A stretch of DNA of 64,000 nt from Streptomyces sp. Tu 3180 (GTDB lineage Bacteria > Actinomycetota > Actinomycetes > Streptomycetales > Streptomycetaceae). This document shows, piece by piece, positions 41,325 to 50,068 of the stretch; the first letter of the stretch is position 1; the number at the start of each line of letters is the position of its first letter. The notes beneath the pieces were generated by a model, which had not been told where the DNA came from, made no database searches, and saw only the letters and a program-made list of their open reading frames with translations. The stretch spans positions 4,318,001 through 4,382,000 of the forward strand of contig NZ_WOXS01000002.1 of NCBI RefSeq assembly GCF_009852415.1. The letters are read 5' to 3'. A program made the position numbers and the translations under genes.

Positions 41325-42269
41325 ATGGCCCTGACCGTGAACGACGTGGACCGGTTCGAGGCGTCCAGGCCCCGCCTGGAGGCCATCGCCTACCGCCTCC
41401 TCGGCTCCGCGAGCGAGGCCGAGGACGTCGTGCAGGAAACGTTCCTGCGCTGGCAGGCCGCCGACGTCCGCCGCATCGAGGTGCCCGAGGCCTGGCTGAC
41501 GAAGGTGCTCACCAACCTGTGCCTCAACCAGCTCACCTCGGCCCGCGCCCGGCGCGAGACCTACGTGGGCCAATGGCTCCCCGAGCCGCTGCTCGCCGGA
41601 GACCCGATGCTCGGCCCCGCCGACACCGCCGAACAGCGCGAGTCGCTCTCGTACGCGGTCCTCACCCTGCTGGAGCGGCTGTCCCCGGGCGAGCGGGCGG
41701 TGTACGTGCTGCGGGAGGCCTTCGACTACCCGCACCGGGAGATCGCCGGGATCCTCGACATCACCGAGACCGCCAGCCAGCAGATCTTCCACCGCGCCAA
41801 GAAGCACGTCGCGGCCGGCAAGGCCCGCACCGAGATCGACGAGGCCACCGCCCGGCGGGTCGTCGACGAGTTCCTCGCGGCCGCCACCAGCGGCCGGACC
41901 GAGCCGCTCGTGCGGCTGCTCACCCAGGACGCCGTCGCGATCGGCGACGGCGGCGGCAAGGTCCCGGCCCGCACCAAGGCGTTCGAGGGCGCCGTGGCGG
42001 TCGCGAAGTTCGTGCGGGGCCTGTTCAAGCCCGGCAAGGCCAAGCGCGACCTGATCGGCGGCTCGCCCGGGGTCTACGCCGCGACCGCCAACGGCGACCC
42101 CGCCCTCGTGGCGGTGCTCGACGGCCGGGTCGTCGGCGTCATGTGCCTGGCGGTCACCCCCGGGGGCATCACCGCGATCCGCAACCAGGTCAACCCCGAC
42201 AAGCTGGAGCGCGCGACCCGGCGGTGGGCGGCCGCCGACCACGGAGAACCCCTGCTCCGTTTCTTCTGA
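41325..42269 (+). CDS. sigJ: ECF41-group RNA polymerase sigma factor SigJ
   Basis: 314 residues. Sigma2 (FEASRPRLEAIAYRLLGSASEAEDVVQETFLRWQAA) and sigma4 (LLERLSPGERAVYVLREAFDYPHREIAGILDITETASQQIFHRAKKHV) are followed by a C-terminal NTF2-like domain of about 120 residues. Within it are a DGGGK stretch (DGGG motif) and NPDKL near the end, which are the two motifs that define ECF41. In this group the fused domain, not an anti-sigma factor, controls activity. ECF41 genes are usually next to one oxidoreductase target, here the flavoprotein gene just downstream. Confidence 0.93.
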   Translation: MALTVNDVDRFEASRPRLEAIAYRLLGSASEAEDVVQETFLRWQAADVRRIEVPEAWLTKVLTNLCLNQLTSARARRETYVGQWLPEPLLAGDPMLGPADTAEQRESLSYAVLTLLERLSPGERAVYVLREAFDYPHREIAGILDITETASQQIFHRAKKHVAAGKARTEIDEATARRVVDEFLAAATSGRTEPLVRLLTQDAVAIGDGGGKVPARTKAFEGAVAVAKFVRGLFKPGKAKRDLIGGSPGVYAATANGDPALVAVLDGRVVGVMCLAVTPGGITAIRNQVNPDKLERATRRWAAADHGEPLLRFF

Positions 42270-42274
42270 CATTC

Positions 42275-42292
42275 ATGTGACGCGCGTCACAT
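42275..42292. promoter_or_regulatory. 18-bp CRP-like palindrome between sigJ and the flavoprotein gene
   Basis: ATGTGACGCGCGTCACAT is a perfect palindrome and matches TGTGA-N6-TCACA exactly. It starts 6 bases after the sigJ stop codon. Streptomyces Crp recognises a related GTG-N6-CAC pattern, so this is a strong candidate site by sequence. Confidence 0.6.
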
Positions 42293-42300
42293 CGCAGTCC

Positions 42301-42329
42301 TGTCAGGAAACGGCGGGCCGCCCGGTTCA
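42301..42329 (+). promoter_or_regulatory. Candidate ECF41-type promoter of the flavoprotein gene
   Basis: TGTCAGGAA at 42301 resembles the TGTCA -35 core of ECF41 targets, with CGGTTC about 15-16 bases further on. The -10 CGTC seen in other ECF41 promoters is not clear, so the match is partial. Confidence 0.35.
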
Positions 42330-42361
42330 AGGGGCGAACCGCCGACGACAGGAGCACCGCA

Positions 42362-43576
42362 ATGCAGCACCGCATCATCGTCCTCGGAGCCGGATACGCC
42401 GGAGCCGTCGCGGCCGGACGCCTCGCCAGGCGGCTGCGCCGCGAGGACGTCGCCATCACCCTGGTCAACGCCGAGCCCGACTTCGTCGAGCGCGTCCGGA
42501 TGCACCAGCTCGCGGTCGGCCAGGACCTCAGGCCCCGCCCCCTCGACGAGATGTTCGCGGGCACCGGCGTCGCACTGAGGCTCGCGAAGGTCACCGGCGT
42601 CGACGTCGACCGCAGGGCCGTCGCCGTCACCGGCGAGAACGGCGCCGAGGAGCTGGAGTACGACACCCTCGTGTACGCCCTCGGCAGCGGCTGGAACGAC
42701 CGGGGCGTCCCCGGCGCCGCCGAACACGCCCACGAGATCGCCGGCCGCCCCGGAGCGCTCCGGCTGCGCGAGCGCCTGGCCCGCCTGGACGCCGGACAGC
42801 CCGTGGTCGTGGTCGGCGGCGGCCTCACCGGCCTGGAGGCCGCGACCGAGATCGCCGAGTCCCGTCCGGACCTCGACGTCGCCCTCGTCGCCCGCGACGG
42901 CCTCGGCGACTGGCTCTCGCCCAAGGGACGCCTGCACCTGCGGAAGGTCTTCGGCGAACTCGGCATCACCGTGCACGAGCACGCCACCGTCACCGGCGTC
43001 GGGGCCGACCGCGTCGACACCGCCGACGGCACATCCGTCCCGGCCGCGGTCATCGTGTGGACCGCCGGGTTCGCCGTCCACCCGATCGCGAGGGCCACCG
43101 CCCTGGAGGTCACCGGCACCGGCCGGATCGTGGTCGACGGGACCATGCGCTCGGTCTCGCACCCGGACGTGTACGCCGTCGGCGACGCGGCCATGGCCAT
43201 GGGCCCCGGCGGCAAGCCGCTGCGGATGTCGTGCGCCTCGGGCGGCCCCACCGCATGGCAGGCGGCCGACGCCATCGTGGCGCGCCTGACCGGCGGGAAG
43301 CTCCCGAACGTGCCGATCCGCTACTTCAACCAGTGCATCTCGCTGGGCCGCGGGGAGGGCCTGATCCAGTACGTCACCGCCGACGACCGCGCCGTCCGGG
43401 CGGCCCTGACCGGCCGGCTCGCGGCCGTCTACAAGGAGCTGGTCTGCAAGGGCGCGGCCTGGAGCGTCGCCCGTCCGACGCTCGGCATGCCGGCCCGGCG
43501 CCGCCGCGTCGTGCGGAAGCCGGTCCCGGCGGGCTCGGTGGTCCCGGTGGCCGAGGCGGCCGAGGCGTCGGCCTGA
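42362..43576 (+). CDS. Type II NADH dehydrogenase-like FAD oxidoreductase
   Basis: 404 residues, ATG preceded by AGGAG. FAD-binding motif VLGAGYAGAVAAGRLARRL at the N-terminus, NAD-binding motif VVVGGGLTGLEAATEIAE around residue 145, ATGC-like DVYAVGDAAMAM for the FAD C-site, and SGGPTAWQAADAI. The overall size and order match pyridine-nucleotide disulfide oxidoreductases without the redox cysteines, close to NDH-2 and to Streptomyces membrane-associated quinone reductases. It follows sigJ and is the likely regulon member of that sigma factor. The C-terminus LVCKGAAWSVARPTLGMPARRRR is basic and could touch the membrane. Confidence 0.88.
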   Translation: MQHRIIVLGAGYAGAVAAGRLARRLRREDVAITLVNAEPDFVERVRMHQLAVGQDLRPRPLDEMFAGTGVALRLAKVTGVDVDRRAVAVTGENGAEELEYDTLVYALGSGWNDRGVPGAAEHAHEIAGRPGALRLRERLARLDAGQPVVVVGGGLTGLEAATEIAESRPDLDVALVARDGLGDWLSPKGRLHLRKVFGELGITVHEHATVTGVGADRVDTADGTSVPAAVIVWTAGFAVHPIARATALEVTGTGRIVVDGTMRSVSHPDVYAVGDAAMAMGPGGKPLRMSCASGGPTAWQAADAIVARLTGGKLPNVPIRYFNQCISLGRGEGLIQYVTADDRAVRAALTGRLAAVYKELVCKGAAWSVARPTLGMPARRRRVVRKPVPAGSVVPVAEAAEASA

Positions 43577-43749
43577 ACCGCGCGGACGAGAAGGCCCCGG
43601 CCACCGCCCCGCGCCCTCCTCCCGGAGCGGACACCGGGGACCGGCCCCGCGCTCCCCGCCCGGGCCGGTCGCCCGGTCCGGGACGGAGGGGCGCGTGCGG
43701 GGGAGCAGGAGGCGCGTGCGAGGGCCGGAGGAACGCCCCCCGCGACCCG

Positions 43750-43882
43750 TTGTGACCCCTGACACGTCGCGGCTATCCTTCAACTTCCTTTTCTCGGCCT
43801 TCTCTTCTCAACCGCTTCCTCTCAACTCCGCTCGCAGAAGGCCGAGTCGGTCAGGAATCAGTCAGAAGCCAGTCAGGAGCCG
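43750..43882 (+). promoter_or_regulatory. Promoter and unusual leader of the receptor-like membrane protein gene
   Basis: TTGTGA (43750) and TATCCT (43774) with an 18-base spacer look like a housekeeping promoter. The leader is pyrimidine-rich, then contains an 11-bp perfect inverted repeat CTCGGCCTTCT (43793-43803) / complement (43836-43846), followed by three 11-bp direct repeats beginning GTCAGGAATCA (43850, 43861, 43872). The ATG of the next gene is at 43932. Confidence 0.5.
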
Positions 43883-43931
43883 GTGTCGTTCCCGGCGCGT
43901 GTCGATCAGGCTGAACACGGGGGAGTTCCGC

Positions 43932-46610
43932 ATGACCACACCTCTCGACGACCCTTCCTTCCCCAACGACCAGTCCATCGAGTTCATACGGGAGTTCCGG
44001 GTCGCCGTGGCCCCCGCGTACGAGAACCGGGCGAGGCTGGGGACCAGTCCGCCGCTGTTCCTCCTGCGCGTGCCGCGGGCGTCGTACCGGAGCGCCGCGG
44101 ACCGTGTCGTCGCCGCCCTCACCGGAGCGCTGCGGCAGCGGGTGCCGTTCGCCCACCTGCCGGCCGGCACCGGCGAGGAGGCCGACGCCCGGCTGCTCTC
44201 CGTCAGCGCCGGGACGCAGCTGTACCGCACCACTCCGCAGCACATGACCCCCGACCGCTTCCCGCACTTCCACGTCATGTGCGACCTGGTGGACTACATC
44301 AGGTCGCACCCGGAGGAGTGGGCGACCCACGCGGACCAGGAGGCGGAGCTGCGGGCCCACGCCGGTGAGCAACGGGCCCAGCGCGGCGGCCCGTTGGCCT
44401 TCACCAGGATGGAGGGCCCGGCCCTCGACGGGCTCGCCGGCTTCCTGGCCGGCCTCAGCTGGCTGTCGTTCGTCCAGCTGCTCCCGAAGTGGTGGTGGGC
44501 CCACCGCATCTCCCGCAAGGTGATGCGGGGCTGGCTCGGTGCGCAACCGGTGGCCCAGGGCAGCAACAACCTCTTCCGGGTGATGGACCGCGTGGCCGCC
44601 GAGCGCTCCGTCCAGCTCATGGACGACCCGGCCCACGAGGAGGCGCTCCAGGAGTTCGACTGGCTCGTCCTGCGCGCCCTGCTGGAGGACCTGCGCCGGC
44701 CCGCGATCGGCCGGATCCTGCCCGGCCGGCGCCGCAGGACCAGCCGCCCGGTCCTGTTCGTGGAGCTGCCCCCGGAGGGAGAGGCGGGCGCCCGCGCCGC
44801 GGAGCGCTTCCTGCGCTCCCTGCGCCGGGCCCAGGCCACCGCCGGACCGCCGGGCCCGCTCGTCGTCGCCGTGGGCGTGCCCTCCGCCACCCTGCTGCGG
44901 GAGCTGGGCGACCCGGCCGGGAGCGGGTTCCCGGAGGCGGGCAAGCGCCTCGCCGACCATGCCGCCGCCGACGCCTCCCCGGTCCTGACCGACGTCTCCG
45001 AGGCCGCCCTGGCGGAGCACGGCGTGCGCGTCCTGCCCGTCGAGCCGAGGACGTTCAGGTTCGGCCGGCAGGTCCCGGCCACGATCGTCGGCGGGGTGGC
45101 CGCGCTCGCCCTGCTCGCCGCGGGACTGCTGCTCCCGCCCGTCTTCTTCCCCCCGCCGCGCGACTGCCTCGGCGGCACCGGGTCCGTGGCGGAGTCCGCT
45201 CCCGCGGAACCGGTGCCGGTGCAGGCCACCGCCTGGTACGAGGCGGCCGTGAAGACCATCGCCGACCAGAACGCGCGCGTCGACCGGTACGCCGAGCAGG
45301 GCCGTACCGTGCGGACGGTCGTCGCCTTCGTGTCCGACCCGCCGAAGACCGACGACGAGACGCGCTTCGACGGGACGATCCCGGAACTGCGCGGCATCGC
45401 GATGTGGCAGCGGAAACTGAACCGCGAGGCCGCCGCCGACGACTCCCTGATCCCCCTGCGCGTGGACGTGCGCGAGGCCGGAGTCGCCTTCCGCGACGCC
45501 GAGAGCGAGGCGAGGAAGCTCGCCGCGGAGGTGGCGGACGAGAGGAACGTCCCGGCGTCCGACCGGGTCGTCGGCGTGCTGGGCTTCGCGCAGAGCCGTG
45601 GCGAGACCCAGGCGGCCCTGCGGGTCCTCGGCGAGGCGGGCATCCCCTCGATCGGCACCACCGCGACCGCCGACGAGATGCTCACCGGTCCCGCCGTACG
45701 GACCTACTGGCCCTCCACGCCGTTCAACTCGCGGGAGGCCAGGATCGAGGCGGACTTCGCGTACACGGAGAACATCGTGGCCGAGTCCGGCCACGAGGAC
45801 CGCTGCGTCCCGGCCCGGCACGCGATCGTGATCGAGAGCTCCGCGGACCTGTACAGCCACAGCCTCGCCCGCCGGTTCGTCGACGAGTTCGAGGGCACGC
45901 ACCAGGTGTTCGACTTCAACCAGGAGGGCGAGTTCGGCGCCGCCGCGCTGAGCGGTGCGGTCAGCCGGTCCGACGCCGCCCTGCTGGCACGGTCGCTGTG
46001 CGACGCGCTGGAGGACGAGCCGGACTCGGTGGTGTACTGGTCGGCGCGGGCCAAGGACTTCACCGCGCTCATCAACTCCATGGACACCGCGGGGACGTGC
46101 ACCGCGCGCGACGTGACGGTGCTCGGCGGCAACGAGCTGACCAACGTGGCGCAGACCGGAGCGTTCGCCAACAAGGACTGGCTGCGCCTGTACTACTCCG
46201 CGCACCGGCTGCCGGCCGACGACCCGGAGGCGAGCGACCGGACCCGGCAGTTCGTGGACGAGTACGACGCCTACGTGGAGGCCACCACCGAAGGCACCGA
46301 CCCCTGGCGCCAGGACGGCCACTCCGCGGTCTCGTACGACGCCTTCCACGTCCTGTCGCACGCGGTGCGCCAGGCCGGGCTGGCCGATCCGGCCGTCGAC
46401 CGCACGTCCGTCCTGCTGGTCCTCGGCGCGGGCATCGCCTTCGACGGGGCCACCGGATACGTCTCCTACGACGGCGCCAACGCCCCGCCCCACGACAAGA
46501 CCCTCGTCCTGCTGCGCCAGTCGGGGAACCGGCCGGAGGCGGTGCTCGCCTGCGGCGCCTACCGCCAGCACCGGTCGAGCGAGGAGCAGGGGCCGCCCTG
46601 CGCGGGCTGA
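43932..46610 (+). CDS. Single-pass membrane protein with extracellular type I solute-binding domain
   Basis: 892 residues, ATG behind GGGGGAG. Residues 1 to about 380 are cytoplasmic and of no family I can name; they contain conserved-looking blocks such as SIEFIREFRVAVAPAYENRA, VMCDLVDYIRSHPEEWATHA and SRPVLFVELPPEGE but no Walker A motif. One transmembrane helix follows (ATIVGGVAALALLAAGLLLP, about 383-405). The outer 480 residues read like a branched-chain amino-acid-type periplasmic binding protein: VVGVLGFAQSRGETQAALRVLGEAGIPSIGTTATADEML and YDAFHVLSHAVRQAG. It is thus receptor-like: outside ligand domain, inside effector domain. The ligand and effector are unknown. Confidence 0.6.
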   Translation: MTTPLDDPSFPNDQSIEFIREFRVAVAPAYENRARLGTSPPLFLLRVPRASYRSAADRVVAALTGALRQRVPFAHLPAGTGEEADARLLSVSAGTQLYRTTPQHMTPDRFPHFHVMCDLVDYIRSHPEEWATHADQEAELRAHAGEQRAQRGGPLAFTRMEGPALDGLAGFLAGLSWLSFVQLLPKWWWAHRISRKVMRGWLGAQPVAQGSNNLFRVMDRVAAERSVQLMDDPAHEEALQEFDWLVLRALLEDLRRPAIGRILPGRRRRTSRPVLFVELPPEGEAGARAAERFLRSLRRAQATAGPPGPLVVAVGVPSATLLRELGDPAGSGFPEAGKRLADHAAADASPVLTDVSEAALAEHGVRVLPVEPRTFRFGRQVPATIVGGVAALALLAAGLLLPPVFFPPPRDCLGGTGSVAESAPAEPVPVQATAWYEAAVKTIADQNARVDRYAEQGRTVRTVVAFVSDPPKTDDETRFDGTIPELRGIAMWQRKLNREAAADDSLIPLRVDVREAGVAFRDAESEARKLAAEVADERNVPASDRVVGVLGFAQSRGETQAALRVLGEAGIPSIGTTATADEMLTGPAVRTYWPSTPFNSREARIEADFAYTENIVAESGHEDRCVPARHAIVIESSADLYSHSLARRFVDEFEGTHQVFDFNQEGEFGAAALSGAVSRSDAALLARSLCDALEDEPDSVVYWSARAKDFTALINSMDTAGTCTARDVTVLGGNELTNVAQTGAFANKDWLRLYYSAHRLPADDPEASDRTRQFVDEYDAYVEATTEGTDPWRQDGHSAVSYDAFHVLSHAVRQAGLADPAVDRTSVLLVLGAGIAFDGATGYVSYDGANAPPHDKTLVLLRQSGNRPEAVLACGAYRQHRSSEEQGPPCAG

Positions 46611-46725
46611 CCGGCCGCGCCCGGTGCCGGCCGGGCGCGCGGGGCACGGAGCGGCGGACGGGGCGACCGCGGCCGCCCGGTGCGGGGGCGCGCGGCCGGC
46701 CTCCGCCCGCGCCTCGCGCCCTTCC

Positions 46726-46753
46726 TGTGACTCCTCCTACACTCACCGTCACA
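46726..46753. promoter_or_regulatory. Inverted repeat over the pucR-like promoter
   Basis: TGTGAC (46726-46731) and GTCACA (46748-46753), exact complements separated by 16 bases, flank TACACT (46738-46743), a likely -10. This would suit autoregulation. Confidence 0.4.
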
Positions 46754-46778
46754 CGACGCACCGACGCGAGGGGGCCGG

Positions 46779-48431
46779 ATGGTGCCGGACGGAACGGCCG
46801 GGCAGGGGGACGCCGCCGCGGCGGCCGGGCCGACGCTGGGGGGACTGCTGTCCGTCATGGGGGCCGGCGCGCTGGAGCCGTACGTGACCCCGCGCGGCCT
46901 GGGGGCCGTGGTCGAGGGGGTCACGGTGCTGGACCCGCTGGAGCCGGTCCTCCCGCGGGGGCAGGTGCTGCTGGCCGTGGGCACGGACCCGCAGTCGGCC
47001 GCCGCCGTCGACGCCGTGCGCGCGGCCGCCGCCGCGGACGCGGCCGCGGTGGTCTTCGGGCCGGGCAGGTCCGGGCGGCCCCCGGACGCGCTGCGGGCGG
47101 CCGCCGAGGACGCCGGCACGGCGGTGCTGCTGCGGACGGCGTGGTGCGGCTGGACCGAGCTGGTCGGCGCGCTGCGGGCCGGTCTGGTCCTGTCCGGGGT
47201 CCCCGCCGACCCCGCCGTGGCGGCGGTGATGCCGGGCGACCTGAACGGGCTGGCCGACGCGGTGGCGGTCCTGGTCGGCGGCGCGGTGACGATCGAGGAC
47301 GTGGAGTCCCGGGTCCTGGCGTACTCGTCCACGAAGGAGGACGTGGACGAGCTGCGCCGGCTGACGATCCTCGGCCGCCGGGTGCCGGAGTGGCGCGTGG
47401 CCGCCATGCGGGAGACCGGGTTCTTCCGGGCGTTGTGGGGCTCGGGGGACGTCATCCACCGGCCGGCGCACGGGGAGAACCCGGAGCGCCTGGTGGTGGC
47501 CGTCCGGGCGGGCGGAGAGATCCTGGGGTCGATCTGGGTGGCGGCCGCGGGCGGCGACCTCCCGCCGCACGCCTCCGACACCCTGCGGTCGGCGGCGCGG
47601 GCGGCCGCCGCCCACCTGCTCCACCACCGGTCGCACCGCACGCACGCCCGGCTGGTCGAGGACGCGGCCCGCGCGCTGCTCGACGGACGGGGATCCGCCG
47701 GCGTGCTGGCCGAACACACCGGGATACCGGAGCACGGGCACTGCGCCGTCCTGGCGGTGCGCCCCGGAGCCTCCTGCAAGGGGGAGGAGACCGGCAGGCT
47801 GTGCGCCCTGCTGGCGGTGCGCTGCGGCGCGTACGACCTGACGCCGGTGGTGGTGCCGGTCGACCGGGGGGCCCTGGTCCTGGTGGGCGCGCTGCACCGG
47901 GACGCGGAGCGGGCCGCCGACCAGATCGCACGGCTGGGGAGGTCGCTGGCCCGGCAGGTGGCCGACGCGTTCGGGCCGGAGACGAGGATCGGCCTGGGCA
48001 CGGTGGCCGAGGCCCTGGCGGACCTGCCCGAGTCCCGCCGGTCGGCGGACCTGGCCCTGAGGGCGCTGCTCTCGGCGGGGGAGCACCGCACCGTCGCCTT
48101 CGCGAGCGAGGTGGCCGAGACGATCGCCCTGAACCAGATGCTGGACGCGCTGGCGGGGACGGTCCCGGCACCGGAGACACCGGTGGCGCGCCTGGTGGAG
48201 TTCGACGCGGGGCAGGGCGGGGGCACCATGGTGCGGACCCTGCGGGCGTACCTCGACCACTTCGGCCACGTGCCGGACACCGCCCGGGCGCTGGGCGTGC
48301 ACGCGAACAGCCTGCGGCACCGGATCAGCCGGCTCACCGAGGTGTCCGGGCTCGACCTCCGCAGTCCGGACGCCCGCCTCCTCGCCCAGTTGCAGCTGCG
48401 CCTCCTGGAGCGCGGTGGCCCGAAGGCGTGA
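46779..48431 (+). CDS. PucR-family transcriptional regulator
   Basis: 550 residues. The N-terminal 130 (GGLLSVMGAGALEPYVTPRGLGAVVEGVTVLDPLEP ... AAVVFGP) match the PucR purine-catabolism domain. A CdaR GGDEF-like middle region follows (DPETRIGLGTVAEALADLPESRRSADLALRAL, seen here as FGPETRIGLGTV). The C-terminus is a PucR-type helix-turn-helix (TLRAYLDHFGHVPDTARALGVHANSLRHRISRLTEVSG). Members activate catabolic genes for purines, GABA, proline or polyketide functions. The next gene, an amino-acid decarboxylase-like protein 211 bases on, could be its target. ATG with GAGGGGG upstream. Confidence 0.85.
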   Translation: MVPDGTAGQGDAAAAAGPTLGGLLSVMGAGALEPYVTPRGLGAVVEGVTVLDPLEPVLPRGQVLLAVGTDPQSAAAVDAVRAAAAADAAAVVFGPGRSGRPPDALRAAAEDAGTAVLLRTAWCGWTELVGALRAGLVLSGVPADPAVAAVMPGDLNGLADAVAVLVGGAVTIEDVESRVLAYSSTKEDVDELRRLTILGRRVPEWRVAAMRETGFFRALWGSGDVIHRPAHGENPERLVVAVRAGGEILGSIWVAAAGGDLPPHASDTLRSAARAAAAHLLHHRSHRTHARLVEDAARALLDGRGSAGVLAEHTGIPEHGHCAVLAVRPGASCKGEETGRLCALLAVRCGAYDLTPVVVPVDRGALVLVGALHRDAERAADQIARLGRSLARQVADAFGPETRIGLGTVAEALADLPESRRSADLALRALLSAGEHRTVAFASEVAETIALNQMLDALAGTVPAPETPVARLVEFDAGQGGGTMVRTLRAYLDHFGHVPDTARALGVHANSLRHRISRLTEVSGLDLRSPDARLLAQLQLRLLERGGPKA

Positions 48432-48444
48432 GCGCTCGTGCGCC

Positions 48445-48474
48445 GGCACGAAGGAAGGGCGGCTTCCTCGTGCC
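48445..48474 (+). terminator. Hairpin after the pucR-like gene
   Basis: GGCACGA(A)GGAAG and CTTCCTCGTGCC pair with one bulged base around GGCGG, 14 bases after the stop codon. Confidence 0.6.
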
Positions 48475-48642
48475 CGGGCACGAGGGCGGCCGCGCCGCGT
48501 CCGCGGTTTCGCTCCGCGGTGAGAACCGAGCGGAGGAACACCGGAACTCACGACGAAGACGCCCGCACCGCTCCGACGGGAGTCTGGTGGCCCGCCCACG
48601 GCAGCCGTGGGCGGTGAGACCCCGGCTCAGGGAGGGTGCACG

Positions 48643-49944
48643 ATGAGTGGTTCGGACAGGCGCGGCCGGCGTGAGCGGATTCTGCGGGCGGCCGTGCGGC
48701 AGGGACTCCTGGAACCCGAGACGGCCGTGCTGGCCGGGTTCGTCGACCTCGACGGCGTCGACGAGACCGTCAGGGCCCTGCACGGCGCGTTCCCCGACTC
48801 CCTCCGGGTCCTGCACGCGTTCGCGGCCAAGGCGAACTGCCTGGTCCCCGTGCTCGAGGAACTGCGCCTGAACGGCATGGGCTGCGAGGTCGCCAGCGCC
48901 GGCGAGCTCGCCCAGGCGCTGGAGGCGGGCTTCGAGCCCGCGCACATCGTGTTCGACTCCCCGGCCAAGACCCGGGCCGAGCTGGCCCGGGCCCTGGACC
49001 TGGGGATCGCGGTGAACGCGGACAGCTTCCAGGAACTCTCCCGGCTGGACGAGCTCCTGGCGGCCCGCTCCTCCGGCTCGCGGATCGGCGTGCGCGTCAA
49101 CCCCCAGGTCGGCGCCGGCTCGATCACCGCCATGAGCACGGCCACCGCGACCTCGAAGTTCGGCATCCCCCTGGAGGACGAGGGCAACCGGCGACGCCTG
49201 CTCCAGGCGTACCGGGACCGTCCCTGGCTCACCTGGGTGCACACGCACGTCGGCTCGCAGGGCTGCCCCCTGGACCTGATCGCCCGCGGCATCGCGAAGG
49301 CGGTGGAGTTCGCCGAGGAGGTCAACTCCCACCTCGGGCGCCGGCAGGTCACCGGCATCGACATCGGGGGAGGACTGCCGGTCAACTTCGACAGCGACGA
49401 GACGACGCCGGGCTTCGACACCTACGTGGACCACCTGCGCGAGCACGCCCCGGCCCTGTTCTCGGGCGCGTACGAGGTCGTCACCGAGTTCGGCCGCTCC
49501 GTGCTGGCCAAGAACGGGTTCACCGCCGCGTACGTCGAGTACACCAAGACCGTCGGCGGGCGTCCCATAGCGATCACCCACGCCGGCGCGCAGGTCGCCA
49601 CGCGGACGGTGTTCGCCCCCGACGCGTGGCCCCTGCGGATCGAGGCCCACGACGCCCACGGCCGGGCCAAGCACGGCCGGCCCGTGCCGCAGGACGTCGC
49701 GGGCCCGTGCTGCTTCGCCGGCGACCTGCTGGCACGCGACCGTGCGCTGCCCCTCCTCGACGTCGGCGACCTCGTCGTCGTCCCGGACACCGGCGCCTAC
49801 TACTTCTCCACGCCCTTCCACTACAACAGCCTGCCCGAACCCGCCGTGCACGGGGCCCGGGTCGACGCCGACGGCCGGGTCACCTTCCGGCTGCTCCGCC
49901 CCGCACAGGCCGCCCACCCGTTCCCGGCCCTCGCCGGGCGGTGA
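48643..49944 (+). CDS. Fold type III PLP-dependent decarboxylase-like protein
   Basis: 433 residues, ATG behind GGGAGGG. The alanine-racemase-like barrel carries the PLP lysine at K63 (HAFAAKANC), SKFGIPLED, HTHVGSQGC (stacking His), the phosphate-binding glycine loop GIDIGGGLP and EFGRSVLAKNG. The C-terminal beta domain has CCFAGDLLARDRALP and VPDTGAYYFST. It belongs with diaminopimelate/ornithine/arginine-type decarboxylases. In those enzymes the catalytic cysteine is followed by E-S/A-D; here Phe replaces the Glu, so the true substrate may differ. It follows a PucR regulator gene. Confidence 0.85.
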   Translation: MSGSDRRGRRERILRAAVRQGLLEPETAVLAGFVDLDGVDETVRALHGAFPDSLRVLHAFAAKANCLVPVLEELRLNGMGCEVASAGELAQALEAGFEPAHIVFDSPAKTRAELARALDLGIAVNADSFQELSRLDELLAARSSGSRIGVRVNPQVGAGSITAMSTATATSKFGIPLEDEGNRRRLLQAYRDRPWLTWVHTHVGSQGCPLDLIARGIAKAVEFAEEVNSHLGRRQVTGIDIGGGLPVNFDSDETTPGFDTYVDHLREHAPALFSGAYEVVTEFGRSVLAKNGFTAAYVEYTKTVGGRPIAITHAGAQVATRTVFAPDAWPLRIEAHDAHGRAKHGRPVPQDVAGPCCFAGDLLARDRALPLLDVGDLVVVPDTGAYYFSTPFHYNSLPEPAVHGARVDADGRVTFRLLRPAQAAHPFPALAGR

Positions 49945-50068
49945 CCCCCGCCCTCCCGCGCGACCCCGACGGAACGCCGATCGCGGCCACTTGGACCGGT
50001 GCGGCCCGGGCGGGCACGCCCGGCCGCCCGGAGGAACCACGACACCGAGGAAGGCAGGTGCAACCGCC

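Noticed and set aside
44489..48646. A 1385-residue plus-strand open frame
   Set aside because: It is a different phase of the receptor-like and PucR genes, with repetitive Arg/Gly/Ala composition and no motifs.
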